Origin: Deltaproteobacteria bacterium
GTDB taxonomy: Bacteria > Desulfobacterota > DSM-4660 > Desulfatiglandales > Desulfatiglandaceae
Direction of reading: 5' to 3'
DNA: 16,614 nt
Assembly: GCA_003646995.1 (NCBI GenBank)
Contig: QMLZ01000042.1
Span: forward strand, 1 to 16,614
Shown: piece after piece, positions 15,169 through 16,614 of the stretch
How the letters are laid out: every line of letters starts with the position of its first letter
How positions within the stretch are numbered: position 1 is the stretch's first letter
Notes under the pieces: model-generated
Seen by the model: only the letters and a program-made list of their open reading frames with translations
Told to the model about the DNA's origin: nothing
Databases searched by the model: none
Translations under genes and position numbers: made by a program

Positions 15169-15486
15169 ATGAAGCGATTTTGGATGGTGATTGGTATTGG
15201 ATGTTTGGTTGGAGCCTTTGCGTTTTGTGATGTGGCACTTGCGGGCAGGATAGCCCGTAGGCAAATAAGGCAGCAAAAGAGGATTCATCAGGGCATTGCA
15301 AGTGGTGAGCTGACTTGCAGGGAGACCCGCAGGCTCGAGAGGGAGCAAGTGCGTATTCAGAGGGCAAAACGTAGGGCCTGGAGTGATGGGCGCCTTACCC
15401 CACGGGAAAGGGTGCGGCTCGAGGTGATGCAAGATAAGGCCAGTGCCGATATATATCGCCTCAAGCACAATGACTGGACTAGGTAA
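15169..15486 (+). CDS. Small exported protein with two internal DG/LTxRE repeats
   Basis: This 105-residue protein has an N-terminal signal peptide cut after ALA (residue 25), so the mature 80-residue part is periplasmic and very basic. The mature part is an internal duplication: SGELTCRETRRLEREQ (45-60) pairs with DGRLTPRERVRLEVMQ (73-88), 28 residues apart. Each unit looks like a short helix-loop-helix with a turn similar to a calcium-loop or DG turn. The closing segment is DIYRLKHN. I recognise similar sequences as hypothetical periplasmic proteins in delta-proteobacteria, without known function. ATG 15169 has a strong GGGAGGGAGG site. It lies 59 bp ahead of the ECF sigma gene, so it may be its target or an envelope sensor partner (inference). 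Confidence 0.7.
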   Translation: MKRFWMVIGIGCLVGAFAFCDVALAGRIARRQIRQQKRIHQGIASGELTCRETRRLEREQVRIQRAKRRAWSDGRLTPRERVRLEVMQDKASADIYRLKHNDWTR

Positions 15487-15545
15487 AAGACAACCATCTG
15501 AAATTCCATGAAGCATAGCGCCTGCTGAACCGATACTAAGGATGT

Positions 15546-16175
15546 ATGATACCATCAGCCGGCAAATTAAAAGGAGATACGTCCTCCGCAGGCGCCACCC
15601 CGTACCTTGAGGAGCTTGTCAAAAGAGCCAAGAAGGGTGACATAGAGGCATTTGAGTCTTTGGCCAGATATTACTGGGCCCCTGTCTACAGGATGGTTTA
15701 TCATCGTGTGCGATCTAGGATGGATGCTGAAGATATAACCCAGGATGTATTTATTACTGCCTTTAAGCGCATCAGGAGCCTTAACGAAGAATCCAAATTT
15801 CGATCATGGTTATACACAGTTGCAATAAACCGGGTGCGAGACCATATGAGAAAAAGGAAGTTGCTTAATCTCATAGGTTTTTCAGCACTTAAACAAGACA
15901 ATGACATAGAACAACAAGGGATATCCGAAGGCCCGAACGCTTTTGAAAAAGTTTTAAGAAAGGATTTTTGGAACGAGGTGGAAAAGTTTCTTAGCGAGCT
16001 TTCAAGATTTGAGAGAGAAGTTTTCATATTGCGGTTTATGGATCAGTTGAACATTTCAGAAATAGCAGAAGTGATGGGAAGAGGTCAGAGCACCATAAAG
16101 ACCCATCTTTACAGGGCGCTAAAGAAATTCAGAGCTGAGGCAAGGTTTCAAACGTTCTTGGAAGGGATCGAGTAA
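15546..16175 (+). CDS. ECF-type RNA polymerase sigma factor
   Basis: This 209-residue sigma-70 family protein has only regions 2 and 4, as in ECF sigmas. Region 2 (about 25-105) includes DAEDITQDVFITAFKRI (2.2) and FRSWLYTVAINRVRDHMRKR (2.3-2.4, -10 recognition). A linker of about 40 residues leads to region 4 (about 147-197), with LSRFEREVFILRFMDQLNIS and SEIAEVMGRGQSTIKTHLYR (helix-turn-helix, -35 recognition). ATG 15546 follows an AAGG element; an earlier ATG at 15542 is out of frame. Its stop TAA overlaps the anti-sigma ATG by one base (TAATG), a standard coupling for sigma/anti-sigma pairs. It probably directs an envelope-stress regulon, but its target promoters are not evident here. Confidence 0.93.
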   Translation: MIPSAGKLKGDTSSAGATPYLEELVKRAKKGDIEAFESLARYYWAPVYRMVYHRVRSRMDAEDITQDVFITAFKRIRSLNEESKFRSWLYTVAINRVRDHMRKRKLLNLIGFSALKQDNDIEQQGISEGPNAFEKVLRKDFWNEVEKFLSELSRFEREVFILRFMDQLNISEIAEVMGRGQSTIKTHLYRALKKFRAEARFQTFLEGIE

Positions 16176-16614
16176 TGGAAAATCAAACAAAACATCTTAC
16201 TGAAGAGCAGATAACATGGGCCATAATTGATGAGAATGAATTGCCACAAATGGCAAAGGACCATTTGATCCGGTGCCAAATGTGTTCTAGAAAGGTGGAG
16301 TCCCTTGGATCCAGCCTCGGCAAGATTAGGAAACTTGCGACGGAATCTGTGCGCGTTCCTCCACCACGTCCAGTTTTTGAAAGGAAGAAATCTAAACAAA
16401 GATCCATTGTATTCTCGTGGGGCCACTTGGGGCTGTCTGCTGCGCTAGCTGGGGTGTTAGTCGTTGTAGTTTTTGGTGGTTTTCAGATCAATCAATACCG
16501 ACTACACAAACGGATAGCAGCGGTGACCCGGGAGATGGAAATGGATATGAGTCTAATGGCTGAGGTGGATGACCTGATAGAGAACCCGCTTCCACGAATT
16601 TATGAGGAAATCTC
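16175..16614 (+). CDS. Zinc-finger transmembrane anti-sigma factor, partial
   Basis: The gene runs off the window; 146 codons are visible. The cytoplasmic N-terminal part (about 1-80) has HLIRCQMC (His30, Cys34, Cys37), the HxxxCxxC zinc anti-sigma motif that clamps ECF sigma factors. A single membrane helix follows (about 83-103), then a periplasmic region beginning QINQYRLHKR, rich in charged residues and likely helical. ATG 16175 shares an A with the sigma factor stop. It should hold the neighbouring sigma inactive until envelope stress triggers its release or proteolysis; that mechanism is known for the family, not shown here. What follows the window edge could reveal the regulon. Confidence 0.88.
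   Translation, partial: MENQTKHLTEEQITWAIIDENELPQMAKDHLIRCQMCSRKVESLGSSLGKIRKLATESVRVPPPRPVFERKKSKQRSIVFSWGHLGLSAALAGVLVVVVFGGFQINQYRLHKRIAAVTREMEMDMSLMAEVDDLIENPLPRIYEEI

Overview
This window looks like chromosomal DNA from a Gram-negative bacterium. It has a Kdo-pathway arabinose-5-phosphate isomerase, a lipoprotein with a SPOR domain, and ECF sigma/anti-sigma and periplasmic genes. The gene mix (TIGR04076-type and CGGC cysteine proteins, a DUF6765-like protein, a DNA-binding EIIA next to a ClC channel, a free-standing LigD phosphoesterase domain) fits Desulfobacterota / former Deltaproteobacteria best. That placement is inference from gene content. I saw no rRNA, tRNA, CRISPR array, insertion sequence or phage gene.

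Layout. (1) 1-1412, minus: 5' part of a penicillin-acylase-family hydrolase, cut by the window edge. (2) 1641-5338, plus: a TSUP (TauE/SafE) permease, then a tight pair of an S1P-lyase-like PLP enzyme and a GltS-type sodium/glutamate symporter. (3) 5403-6398: two divergent thiol-chemistry genes, a CGGC protein (minus) and an OsmC-family protein (plus), with an inverted repeat between them. (4) 6463-8596, minus: kdsD, a DapA-fold aldolase whose start overlaps kdsD by 38 bp, and a possible 59-residue exported peptide. (5) 8747-9217, plus: a stand-alone LigD 3'-phosphoesterase domain. (6) 9302-11540, minus: SPOR-NlpC/P60 lipoprotein, a DUF6765-like protein and a TIGR04076-like cysteine protein, probably one transcript. 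(7) 11683-14933, plus: a HTH-EIIA(PtsN-like) protein, a ClC channel/transporter with CBS domains, and a tandem universal stress protein, preceded by a good sigma-70-like promoter. (8) 15169-16614, plus: a small exported repeat protein, an ECF sigma factor and its zinc-finger anti-sigma factor, which runs off the window.

The most interesting points are three. The HTH-EIIA/ClC/Usp operon suggests phosphotransfer-linked control of an anion transporter. The kdsD-coupled aldolase has lost the usual catalytic tyrosine motif but keeps the Schiff-base lysine. The S1P-lyase-like enzyme paired with a glutamate-type symporter carries an odd repeat-bearing C-terminal tail. None of these is proven to be a new system from the sequence alone.
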